Shown here piece by piece: positions 1 to 11,578 of a stretch of 64,000 bases of DNA (position 1 is its first letter; each line of letters begins with the position of its first letter). This DNA is from Oryzias latipes (lineage: Eukaryota; Chordata; Actinopteri; Beloniformes; Adrianichthyidae): assembly GCF_002234675.1 (NCBI RefSeq), contig NC_019859.2:12415483-12479482 (forward strand), read 5' to 3'. The position numbers were made by a program, and so were the translations under genes. Under the pieces are notes generated by a model. It was not told the DNA's origin. It saw nothing but the letters and a program-made list of their open reading frames with translations, and ran no database searches.

Positions 1-981
1 TAGAACAGGCAACTGGAAACAGACAAGCATGCTTAAGGTTAAAATCTGCACTTAGAAAAACACAGGATTGAAATAAATGTTTTTATTTTTTATTTGATGC
101 TTAAGGGACTCGTCTGTGTTTCTCTTTTTCCCTTTTTGTTTGTTATTCCCCCCCTCCTGTAATTACATTATGAACTAATTACATTTGCTATGTGGAGGGA
201 GATGGGGAGCTCTCAACAAATGGTTTGGTTTGACAATGAATCATGTAAAAGTTTGACTTTGCCATTAAAAGCTTAAAATGTTGTTTGGCTTTTTATTATT
301 TTTATTTGTTTTTGGGTTTTTTTACAACTAAAGCAATAATACTTAAAAAAATTAACATTACAGCTGTTGGTTAGTTGAAATACTGCAGTGTTATAATCAG
401 AAGCAGACTATTTTATGTACTAGAGTGGAAAAAAAGAGCAATGAGTGAGAGTTCTCAGTTATCCAAGGTCAAGAGTGACTCTAGAAGTCTAACATGTCAA
501 AAGCAGTTTAAACTGCAGAAAATCCTGCAGCATTGCACCCCATTTGTAATGCAGACCCTTTGATGCAATTTTACAACATGACACATCAAGCTTAAGATGC
601 AGTGTAGTCCGTCAACCTAATCTCTGAAAGGTGAATGTTCCCAACTCGATTCTGCGGCGGGAAGAACTTTTATAACGCAGAAGCAATTTGGACTTAAGAC
701 TTATCTGCAAATGCTTCACAGGTGTTAACTGCAGCAAAGATTAGCGTGAAGGACTAAAATGTCACAAAGGGGGGGGGGGGGGGGGAGGGAAATGAAGCGC
801 TGTGTGTTTTGTTTTGACTGACATGCAACACTGACACCATGTGGTCGAGTGGCAAAACTCCACAGGAGAATGGTCTGCAGGCTGAGATTACAAAAAATGA
901 GCTTTAAAACTAATTGACATGAAAAACAACACATCTAAACAATTGTAGTTGAATTTGAAATTGCTCTTCATACATGTCAAG
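1..981. other. Intergenic AT-rich sequence
   Basis: No gene recognised. It contains a run of 17 G at 769-785. The short open frames here have no coding character. Confidence 0.6.
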
Positions 982-1417
982 TAGGGTTGTAACTGTTCCT
1001 TTTAAAGCTTTTAACATTTCAGAACTTGTGGTTGAAGATACGAAATCGATCCAGAACATCTTTAGCCAAAGATTCCACCAGTGTGACTCAGAGATAAATT
1101 GAACAGTGCCGGGGACGTTTTCTACATTTCTTTTATGTCATGCAAGATAATCAAGTGTAAATTAAATGTGTGTAAAAACAAACAGCTAAACAAGAATGAA
1201 TGGCATTAAAGCACTTGGTCGTTTTTATGTTATGGTAAAATAAACCTGCCATGCCTCAATCCAAATGGTACTTTCCTATATCAAACTTTTTTTTAATGAT
1301 TTTATAATGGTAGAGGTTGATTCAATTACAACTTGCCTCAGACGAATTGATCTAGTTGGATCATATAGGAATAGAAATTGATTCAGTCGATCAAGTTCAT
1401 TAACCGCCACACCCCTA
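982..1417. mobile_element. hAT-type non-autonomous transposon copy
   Basis: Begins TAGGGTTGTAAC and ends GCCACACCCCTA, hAT-like ends. It is flanked by a perfect 8-base duplication ATGTCAAG at 974-981 and 1418-1425. A related copy occurs at about 55417-56078; both share CATCTTTAGCCAA, GTGTGACTCAGAGATAAAT, CACTTGGTCGTTTTTA and CCTCAATCCAAATGGTA in order. Confidence 0.85.
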
Positions 1418-1425
1418 ATGTCAAG

Positions 1426-2888
1426 TAAAACCATCACAGCCAATCAGCCCTTTGCTGATCACATGCTGCCCTGCATTTCATTCGGACACACAGCAGCTTT
1501 CAAATTAGAAATTTCAAACAAATACAATTTAACATTCACATCACAGGTTCAATTAATGAAGCCGTTGGGGAAACAGACGATTTCAGCTGGATTATTGGGT
1601 TTTTCTGTGCCGAGGGTTTATTACAGCCTCCTGTTTGGGTTTAGTTAAACTGCATGGATTTTATAGACAAATAATTATGTGTCCTCATAATTTTCAATTA
1701 GTTTAATCACTTGTATTAAAATATCAGCATGTCAGACATCCTAGAAAGACTTCTACCAAGAAGATGATGAGTTACTAAGAAGCATCTCCCCCTGAAGGGA
1801 TCTCCGAGTTCTCAAGTTTGAAATTGTGTCACCAGGAAAAAAAAAAAAAAGAAAAGCCTGCAAAAATATCAGTCAAGTAATTTTTGGGTGCAAATCAGTT
1901 ATGCTTAATGGTCTGAAGATGAGCACACTTTACCATGTAGGAGAAAGGGAAAGGAGCTAGATGAGTGAAATTTTTCCTGTCAAATTCTTTTGTGCTGGCT
2001 GATTACAGGGAATTCTTTCAGATCAGCGGCCAAGACGAAAGAATTATTTAGCACCGCTGAGAAACTGTGGAGCATTCTGAAAGATGAATTCCATCAGAGC
2101 TTTGCTCCCCTCTTCAGGAAAGCCTCGCAGCAGCGCTGTAAACACATGCGCTCCCTGATACGCCGTGACAGATGATTTGAGATTTGATCCTCCCTCTGTT
2201 CCTTTATGGGCTATCATTTATGTCTTTTCATCTTCTTGTGATTTCATCAGATGGGGCTCATCAAAGCTGGGCCATCAACACTCACAGAAGAAGAGCAGGA
2301 AAGCACAACATGTTATTGAAGGAAAGCACATCCAGAAGATGGATGAAACCTGACTTAGACAGGAATGTCTGAAGCACACATCTGCTGTCTTTATACATTA
2401 CAGCCCTGCTGGGGTCTTAATTATTGTGTTGCTTTTATTGATTTAAGGCTTAAAATTCTTCATTATGATTCGAAGATTTTCATATAATTTATGTTAATGA
2501 AGCACTGGAGAACTGAGAATAATCTCAGTCAGATACTGGTATGTTATAGGCGACTGTATAATTTACACCCAGGTGTTCAATTTACAGGAATTATCATTTT
2601 CTATTAGAAAGTACAACTCTGCATTAGTGAAGTAGGACAAAAGAGGTTGTTTTGTTTTTTAGATACACTATTATAAGTTTTGTTTTTCTAATGAAGCAGG
2701 AAAATGACACATTTGAAGCTAAATGTGTGCGTTTTGCAAAAAGTTATTCTAATTTAAACAGTCTCCAGTGTGCTGATGCAATTTTACTTTAAAAAAAAAA
2801 GACATCAACAGACTTGTTATAAAAATAGAAAATTGTGGAAAAGTCTATTTCCATAATTCCTTTCAAAACATTAAACTTTCAAAGAATA
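1426..2888. other. Intergenic sequence, no gene recognised
   Basis: Mostly AT-rich. A better-than-background stretch at 2020-2176 is discussed among the findings. Otherwise I see nothing. Confidence 0.5.
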
Positions 2889-3079
2889 TAGATTCAGGGC
2901 CCACTGTTTAAACGATCTCAAGCATTTATTCTTTTATTTATTTTACATAAATATGGGTTTCAGCTCATATACAAATTTTTTTAAAATCCTGTTTTCAAGG
3001 TTTTAAGCAGGAACCCTAATTGATGTAAAAATAAATAAATATAAGCTTGAAATCAATTAAACACTGGGCCCTGAATCTA
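2889..3079. mobile_element. Short inverted-repeat element (MITE)
   Basis: The left end TAGATTCAGGGCCCACTGTT and the right end AACACTGGGCCCTGAATCTA are near-perfect inverted repeats. The similarity extends further inward (CTCAAGC / GCTTGAA). About 191 bases with no coding capacity. Confidence 0.8.
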
Positions 3080-5997
3080 AATTCTATGAGAGTTTATCAC
3101 AAAAGTTACATTTTTTAATGGAATTATGTAAATAAACGTGGAAAGGAAAAGGCTCTGTATAAATACACAAATATGTAAAAACTTTATCTCCCAAATTAAG
3201 TAATTTAAAGTATTGATAGAGATTGTTAAATGTTTTTGTTACTTTTTTACATTAATACTTTTTCTTTACATTTGATTAGAAGTGAAAGGAATGTAAGGAT
3301 TCTGTTATTCCAGTATTGGAGAATTAGCCACCAATGTTGGTTACAAGTTTTTTTCCCTTCATTTTCATTTCTTTCAAAGTAGACAAGCCTTCCTCTTGTT
3401 ATAATGACACGCTTGAAATGTTTTAGTCAAAACAAGTTAACAGCTCCCTAATCTACCAGGAATTTCTGCTCTTTTTTTCTTTTTTCTTTTTAAAGGAAAT
3501 TATGTTAGAGAGGTGAAGTGAGCCTCTCAGCTCCACTCAACCCCTCTCTTCTCTGGGGTGTGCTTTAATTGAGACCAATATAAAAAGCTTCAAGACGCCG
3601 TTCAGATGTAAATTCGAATACAAATTTCACTCAGTAACCCTTAAAGCGCCTCATTACCATGAGAGAGAACGGAGAGTATGCTGTCTAACCAAACTGATTC
3701 ACCCAAACACTCAAAACCACCGTTTTCCAATCCTGGTCCTCAGGCATGTCCTTCCTCGCACTTCATCGAGTTCTGCAGATGTAGGATAATTACACATACA
3801 TGTGAACGAGGTGGGCTGCAGCACGAAGCGTGCAAATAAGTGGTAGGGGGATGTGTAGCTGTGATTTAAGGATGCATAAGGAGGTTTTGGTGCAGTTTGG
3901 GAGAAAAAAAGACAAACACTTCAATTATGCTTGACAGAAAAACTGAAACCGCTTTTTTAGGATTACCAGTGTTTTGTTGTTGAATTTGTTTGAACTGTCC
4001 TCAAGAAACTGTCCTTTTTTCTTGTCTTACATAAAACTTAAATTTTATTCGATTTAAACTTTTTGTACACAACACAACAGTGCATCTCAACAGTCTCCAA
4101 CTGTTTATTTTTACCACACTGAACGACTAAACTTGGGATCTTCAGGAATCAGAAAAAACTTTTCAAGGATTCCATTTATTTTATTTTATTTCACCATTTA
4201 GAAAAAACACCCCTTATGTTTGAAAATGCACCCAAAATTTCATTCACAGATGTGTCTTCAGTCAATTCAGGTGATGTCAGTTCACCTATGAGAAACTTTA
4301 GATTTTCTAACCTAATTAAGGCCACCAATCTGTCCTCTAGCAAAAATTAAATGAATAAATACAAATAAAATATGGGTTTATGTGTGGAAAAACATTTTCC
4401 TACCTTTACCAATCAGAGTTGATGATGAGACAGTCAGACCGATATTTGATCATCAGATGACTTCTGCCGTTCAGAAGGGACATGTCGACAAGCTCCAACC
4501 CTCCAGAGAAGTCAGGAAAAGGAGCAAACCATGGGCCTCATTGGAGCAGACATGATGGAAGATTCCTTGGGATATTTGCAGTTGAACATCTTTTAAACAT
4601 GGAGACAACTCCAGAACAATGTGGCATGGTGCAAATCTTGAGGTGGAGCCCATCTGCAGAAAATTTATCTTCTAAGTCCAGGGTTTTCAGGTTCTTCTCA
4701 CATAATAATTTATGAGAATATGATTTGATAAACTCACTGAACCCTGACAAGACAGGACCTGACTGTTACTGAAACCATGAGTGATTAACTAAACTGAAAC
4801 AGCTGGAGTGATTACGGAACTTCTTCTGGCCTAATGGCCAGCATCTAACTTACGGTAGGGTGCATTGCTGCCCCCTACTGTACTGGAATGTGGGTCAGTG
4901 TCTCAAAATAAAATAACCCACTTCAATCAATCAAACCGATATGTTTTATTTCAAATCAAAACAACAATTACATAAAATAAAATGAATCAATACAAGACTT
5001 TGAAAATTTGATTTGAATAAAACCATTTTGCACAAAACTCTAGTAAGAGTTTATTTTATCTGTCCATTCAATAAGGTCTTCAAGTTTAAAGTTCTTCCTG
5101 TAAGCTTCACTAATTGAACCCACAGATTTTCTGTGTTGGACAAAGGAAAATAGCATTTTATTTTCTCTCATTCCAGAATCACACCACTCTGAAGAAAGCT
5201 TTCCTAGTCGTAACAACATGGCGATAAAGCTGGTAGAGCCTGGTATTTTTAATGCAAACGCCCATATTTACAGATGGTGACGTGTCTTTCTCCCATTCAC
5301 TTTGCCATTCCCCTACCATACAATAAAGACTTAATTTTATGTGTACTGGATGGGGCATCAATTTCCAAATACTGTTACTGGTTTGTGCAGTTATGTTCAA
5401 TGTAAATGTCTTCTGAACGAACCATTATGACCCAAAGAAGTCTGACTGAGCATCCTCATATCACACTTTCTGATGTCTATTTACAATATCAGCTGTAAAA
5501 CCACTGATACTGCTTACATTTCAACTGTGGACACTGATAAATGATCTAGGATCTTATCCTGACACATTTATCTAAATGGGGGTATAACTGAGGTTCTACC
5601 ATGCTGTGGTTCCTTACACACAAGAGTTTTTAATGTTTTAACATGCTATTCCAAGTTCTTTTCCCTCCACAATTTTCCATTTTTTGCCAACAAAAACTAA
5701 AAGAAATAACCAGCTTGGGGTGAGTGGATATAAGATTTCTTTTAACACAGGAAACTGCCAGTAATAGGTTTGTATTAACCCACATCACTTTGCATCATAG
5801 CCTCAACATTTACCTAAAATGAAATTAAAGCTCTCAGAAGAGGTTTCATTCACCCTCTTAGTACGCATTTTTAGCTGTGGAGCAAACACATTTTGCTACA
5901 CAGATGGAGCATCATCTCCCGTAATGAACCCAAAATGTAAACAACCATTCAGTTGACAACAGACGGACAATATAAGCTGCCATATAAAGCTGTTTCA
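3080..5997. other. Intergenic sequence, no gene recognised
   Basis: AT-rich, with short poly-A/T runs. Small open frames around 4480-4750 and 5179-5400 match no family I know and lack convincing splice context. Confidence 0.5.
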
Positions 5998-6146
5998 GGG
6001 GTTAGTGCACTTACCTCACAGCCAGAAGACCTTAGCTCAGATACCCGCTTTGCACTTTCTGTGTGGAGTATGCATGTTCCTCCCAAGTACGTGAGGGCTT
6101 TTTCCATGCACTGATGCCTTTTCCCCCTTAGTTCAAAAATATGCTT
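5998..6146 (+). repeat. Truncated tRNA-derived SINE
   Basis: GTTAGTGCACTTACCTCACA, then CTCAGATACCCGC and TTCTGTGTGGAGTATGCATG, match the same SINE family as 11269-11578 and 28146-28455. It breaks off where a MITE begins. Confidence 0.7.
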
Positions 6147-6355
6147 AACTTTGTGCTATCTTAGATGACCCCATCCTTACATTGACATGTTCTCCCTACA
6201 AAGTCAAAGGTGGATAAAGGTGGAAAGATTTCATGTAATCCATGGACACCAGTGAAGATCACAAATCATTGAAGAAAACAGGTTCAGAGCTCTGTCTATT
6301 GGGTCTAGATGACCCAACTCCCAAATGTTAAAGTGCCTAGGATAGCGCAAGGGTT
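6147..6355 (+). mobile_element. MITE family A, copy 1
   Basis: About 209 bases with inverted ends AACTTTGTGCTATCTTAGAT and GGATAGCGCAAGGGTT. Related copies lie at 42990-43201, 43603-43821 and 62675-62885. All share CATGTAATCCATGGACACCA and GTGAAGATCACAAATC. Non-coding. Confidence 0.85.
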
Positions 6356-8274
6356 ACTAGGTTAAAGTGAGGACTCTAAATTATCCATAATGCTACGTTC
6401 ATGTAATCATTGAATACATTTGTACCTTTTTTTGTTGGACTGGACGAAAAAGAAGAAGAGGAAAGAAGGGAGGGAAAGTTTAGTATGTTGAAGCCTGAAA
6501 CACTCGCATTTACATAGACTTTTCATTGAAGCGGTTGCTTGAACACTGCAGAGGGCAGTGTGAACGTAGCTTTAGATGTGTGTCATTATTTGTGACCCTG
6601 CAATGGGCTGGCAAACTGCCCTGCCATTGTCCTTCAGTTGATGGGTGTGTTCCAGCACCCCCATGACCTCCTAAAACAAGAATAACATGGATTTAGAACT
6701 GGATGAATAAATCTGTAATAAGGAATAAGCACTGCAAGGCCCCCATTCAGGTCTTTTGAAGCACTTAATTATATTGAGAAGTCTTTTACATCTGTCTACA
6801 GTCTAATCAAGATGTTCCATCTACGTCAGTTTCTTATCAAATAGGATATTCAGATAGTTAGAGATATCAAGCTGCTGCCAAGGTTTTGTGTACAACCTAG
6901 GTTAGTGGCTACATTTTTCGGACACCTTCATATCTATTTATTTCACAGAAAACCTAAAACCTCGATCATTTCATCAGTTTTTTGTCAACTCCAACTGCTT
7001 CTTGCATGTTGTTTGATAAATGTATAACATTTCTCCACCATCAAAGAAGGCTTTCCTTAACCCCTAAATTCATGTTTGTTTGTGTTGTTGTGCAGCAGAC
7101 ATGTCGCTAATGCGCTGTTTAAATTCCTGCCAACTTTCTGTCAAGCTCCTTGCATTTCACTGTGGATGGAAGAGGATTTACTATAAGAGATTATTCCTGA
7201 CTTATGTCAGTTCAGAAACATCCGAATGATTCGCAGCTGCCTCAACTGTGATCTGAATCCTTTCCGCTGTAGACTTATTGTTGCTTTTAGAACTCCAGTA
7301 ATAAACGGGACAAATTTCTTCAAATCCACTTATTTTTTCCTTTCTCTCTCTCTCTGTGTCCTGCTATTTAAAAAACAATGTTGTTCCTGTCCTGCAGTTG
7401 TAGATTTTCTTTCTGGCCTTACAGGATCAGTATAAATTTTCATTCTGATTTCTGGTTTGTTGTATATGAAGTTCTTTCTTCTGAATCTGACACCCAACAT
7501 CCAATAGGTTCAACCCCACAGTAGCAACACATTGGTTGTATTCTCTTCCTACAATGGTCATTATCATGATTTTCTCCACACCTGGGACATCTCCTTCTGC
7601 CTTTACAAATACTAAAATATCTGGCAGTTAAAACACCTCGCAGGTTTTGGAATATATTTCCTCGCTGTTAAAATAAACACCTCAGTGACATTCTTTTGGG
7701 AATTGTTTCTTCTTAGAACACAAACAAGATAATGAATGCCAGCTCCCAGTGTCTGTTTTTTCACACGTTTCTCAGCACTTCAGGTTTTTGCACCTCTGAT
7801 GCTACATTTACACCACCCTTGGCAACGTGTGTTGAAGTGATCACTTCCAATGAAAAGTCTATGTAAATGCTTGTCCAAAACTCTTTCATTCAAGTGTAGC
7901 TATGCGCATTGTCAAGTCAGTTTTCGGGCACAAAATCACACAAAAATTAAACGTGGACTGAAAGTTAAACCAGTTGAACTTTGACCAACTATGGACTCTG
8001 ATTTGGTAGTGACGTGGTGGCGTCCTTTTTAATTCATGGAAGTGCTAACCCGGATAAAATACAGGGTTGTCAGGAAAGGGATCTGCCGTTAAAAACTGTA
8101 AAACCAGCTGTGCGAATCGTAAGAGTTGATTTTTTCGCTGTGTCGACCCCTGAAGGGATATGTCGAAAAGTGAACAAACTATGTCATTCAACAAATTAGC
8201 ATCTCAAAAACTTAAATCTGTGTAATATTGCCATCTTAGCAACTCAGTACCATATTCTGCTGTCAACTTTAATT
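6356..8274. other. Intergenic sequence with short degenerate repeat fragments
   Basis: Fragments at about 6487-6590 (reverse), 7795-7910 and 10540-10660 share TGAAAAGTCTATGTAAAT-like and CACTCGC/TTTCA motifs and look like one old small element. Nothing else recognised. Confidence 0.45.
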
Positions 8275-8818
8275 ATACCATGGTCCGAGTGAATACTTGA
8301 CTCTGATTGGCTGCTGGGTGTGGATTAAGTAACGGTTAATGGCCGACGAAGTGTGCATACTTCGAAGGCCATTAATACGCTTATACCATGTTCACTTACA
8401 AAAGAAATAAATATTCACCAGTTTTTAGTCCTTAATTCTTTTTTTTTTCAATTTAGATCGCTTTTCTCACAAAAAGCGAATTGTCTATTACGTGGTGCGG
8501 CAAGTCGCGGTGGTGCGGCAAGTCGCGGTGGTGCGGCGCAACAGCTGCAATCAAGATATAAAGCGATATATGTATGCTGATCTTTCCGATGAGTTGAATC
8601 ACGCATCAGTTCAGAGAGAAAGTTCACCTCTTACCGCTTGTTTTTGTCCAAATGGTGAAGCAAAAGGTTGATTTAAAGAAGCCTCCGCAGTGATGCAAAA
8701 CATTTAAGCTAGGTGACCAGAACTTCTTATATCACCGTACGATTATCCTGTAATATATCACTTTTTAAGGCACACCCAGCAGCCAATCAGAATTGAGTAT
8801 TCACCCTGACCATGGTAT
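8275..8818. mobile_element. Inverted-repeat transposon with 48-base ends
   Basis: Left end 8275-8322 (ATACCATGGTC...GGCTGCTGGGTGTG) and right end 8771-8818 are inverted repeats matching at about 43 of 48 positions. The interior holds a hairpin at 8336-8375 (TTAATGGCC ... GGCCATTAA) and an 18-base GC-rich motif repeated about 2.5 times at 8497-8545. No transposase seen. Confidence 0.83.
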
Positions 8819-11268
8819 AAAAAGTGATAATCTACAATGATAATGCACACATAAAAAAGAAGTTCAGGTGACATTGCCCAAATTTTCTACTTCACGGTGC
8901 TGGCCTAAACTACCCCCAACTTCACAGCTTTGACAGACTGTGTCTATCCTCATCCAGTTGTCTTCAATTAACTGGAGCAGTCCAAAGAGTCCGAAGAGGA
9001 CTGTCAGCTGAAATGACCTTTTAAGTCCAAACTGCAGCTACCCTGTTCAATGACAACTTTCTCAGACTGCTTTTCACTTTCTCAAGAGTTCTTGTTCATT
9101 TAAATGCATCCAACTGGGGGTGAACACCAACTCAACCTGGGTTGATGATGTGTGGGGGAGGCAGGAACAAATATCCAAGCAACTTAATATTAAAAGGACT
9201 GAAGGGGACTCTAAAACCTGAAAAAAATGACTTCAAAAATTCTATATACTGATTTTTCTGTTCATTCCTTTGCTTTATTTATGCCATCAAAAAACTGAAG
9301 GATTAAAGTTTATAAAAAAAAGCTTTTGAGCTTTTTTGAGTCAAGCTTTGACTTTATTTAAATCAAAACAGTTGTCCAGCTTTGAGCAGGAAACACTGTA
9401 AGACACCTAAAACACTACATTTAGTTATTTTTGAATACTTTTTAGCTTTCAGAAAAGTGTTTTGAGTCGACTTTGGACTTTCAGATATACATGTGTAATA
9501 GTGCTTTTACATTATGTTCCAGTCAAGTCATTTGTTTTGCCTTACAATTGTTTTCGAGTCAGGATACATCTGTTTGGGCCTTTTTCTGACGAAGCTCAAC
9601 ATGGACATCAACAGGACAGAAGGGAGAGTTCCAGTCTGGAAATTATAAACATCATTTATCTTTCTTGGTTGTAATCATTTTCACAATCTAAAATCGTAAA
9701 GTTAGCAGTTTAGTAAGAAGCGGATACACTTTATCAATTTGTTTATGGGTAGAAATAAATAAAAAAGCTTTTGAAAAATATTTTTTAAAAGGCCTTAATT
9801 AAGAAAAGCAATATCTATATGTTTACATTAAAAGACAAATTGATTTTACCAACATAAAATGAACTGAATGAAAATAATCTTCTATTTAAATCACTGTTTT
9901 GTCTTATTCTGAAAACAACATTTTTTAAAACCCTAATTTGAAAAGCTTTTATTTTATTGCATTGATTTTAAAAGCAGCTTGTTGTTGCACAGTTGTGATT
10001 CAGTTGAACAACAACATAATGGTGGATTGTATGTCCTTGGATGCATTTGTGCAGTACTGGTGCAAAACATAAATTTTGCTTATCCAGCCAAAGAACAGGA
10101 AGCTAGTTCTAAGTCATGGTATCTCTTCAGACTTGTGTGCAACACCTACTGTTTCACCTCTATCCCCTTTTAGATGTGCTGCAGAATGTCTGTGACTACA
10201 AGCTTGAAATGTGTCCATTTGATCTACACATTGAGCAGATGGTTGTGACAGCAAACAGGCCTCTGCTAGTTCCTGTTCCAATGATGTTGGCTGCATTTAG
10301 TTTGTCTGTGCAAAAAGCCAAAATATATCATTTTCCATTGGATGCCATGCTCTGAACTCAGAAGCAGAAAACTTACCAACCAAGTGAAGATTCACAAAAA
10401 TCCTGGTCAAACCATCCCAATTCTCTAATCAACCAACATCGGCTCATTAAGAAATGCTGAAAGTGTTTATAAGTGAAGGTTTCACCACATCATGCTTTGA
10501 TGGAGACGCACACATGCGATAATGTCTAGCTAAATTCATACAACCCTCTGCAACGCAGGTTTAAGTGAACACTTTCAATGAGAAGTCTATGTAAACATGC
10601 ATTTCGAGTTTCCAAGTTCAAAACACTCGCTTTCACACTATGCAAGTACTTAGGTACTGTAAGTTAAATTCGATTGAACTAATTCCTACCTTTTCAGTGT
10701 TTCTCATTGTCCTAAATTGTGTAGGAGTATTTGGAGAAGAATCCAGACGACAAAACTTAGTTGTGCAGCTGAAGGGACTGACACCCTGGTAATGACAGCC
10801 AGCATGTGGAAATTTGATTTACTCTGTGAGTTCCATCAAGTTGTTCCAGAAGATCTGTGGATTCAAACATTATCTGCATTAGGTTGTCAGTTTAATTAAA
10901 TCTGATCCAATGTTGTTACGAAAGGTTGTTATAATTGATATCAAAACTGATCTTCAAAGGTTTGGTTGAATTTTCTAGCTACCGTAAATCCAGACACACA
11001 ACACATGAATGCTGTGTGATCAGAAAATGTACCTAAAGCAGCTGTTTTTTTGTGTTTCTTCCGATGTGTAGTCACACTATGCTGCTGTTCTTGTAAGAGA
11101 AGAACAGAATTTGAGTTGCGCTGTCTGCTGCTGAGCTAAAGAGACATGTGGAGTTTATTTAGTGGATTATTGAAATATGAATATACAGTATAAAAAATCA
11201 GTCACACAAGAAGTATTTTTGACAGAGAAAAGAAACAGCTCAATTTTCAAAATAAGACTACATTTTTG
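8819..11268. other. Intergenic sequence, no gene recognised
   Basis: AT-rich, with homopolymer runs at 9300-9350 and 9740-9960. The short open frames at 9462-9674 and 9979-10355 overlap on both strands and match nothing I know. Confidence 0.5.
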
Positions 11269-11578
11269 GGCTGCACAATGGCGTAGTGGTTGGCGCTCTC
11301 TCCTCACAGCAAGAAGCCCCTGGTTCAAATACCAGCTGGGACCCTTCTTTGTTGAATTTGAAAGTGCTCCTCATGCAGGTGTGGGTTTTCTTCAGGCTCT
11401 TCGGCTTCCTTCCACAGCTCAGAAACATACTTCATTGGCAAATTGGTATCTCTAAAATGCCCTGGGGGTGTGTGTGTGGCTCTGCAACACTGGCGAGAGT
11501 CAGGGTTTGTCCCACCTTTGACCAGCGTTAGCAGCCAACCCTGACAGGGACTCAGCGAGTTCTGAAGATGGATGAACT
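11269..11578 (+). repeat. tRNA-derived SINE
   Basis: Starts GGCTGCACAATGGCGTAGTGG, a box-A-like stretch. CTGGTTCAAATACC then matches box B of the internal polymerase III promoter. The body runs through GTGGGTTTTCTTCAGG and ends near GAAGATGGATGA. This is the widespread fish SINE body plan; copies also at 5998 and 28146. Confidence 0.82.

Noticed and set aside
4482..4750. Possible exon on either strand near 4.5 kb
   Set aside because: Open frames on both strands, with no family match and no convincing splice sites.
11269..11578. The SINE head as a functional tRNA gene
   Set aside because: Boxes A and B are present, but the sequence does not fold as a full tRNA and continues into a long SINE body.
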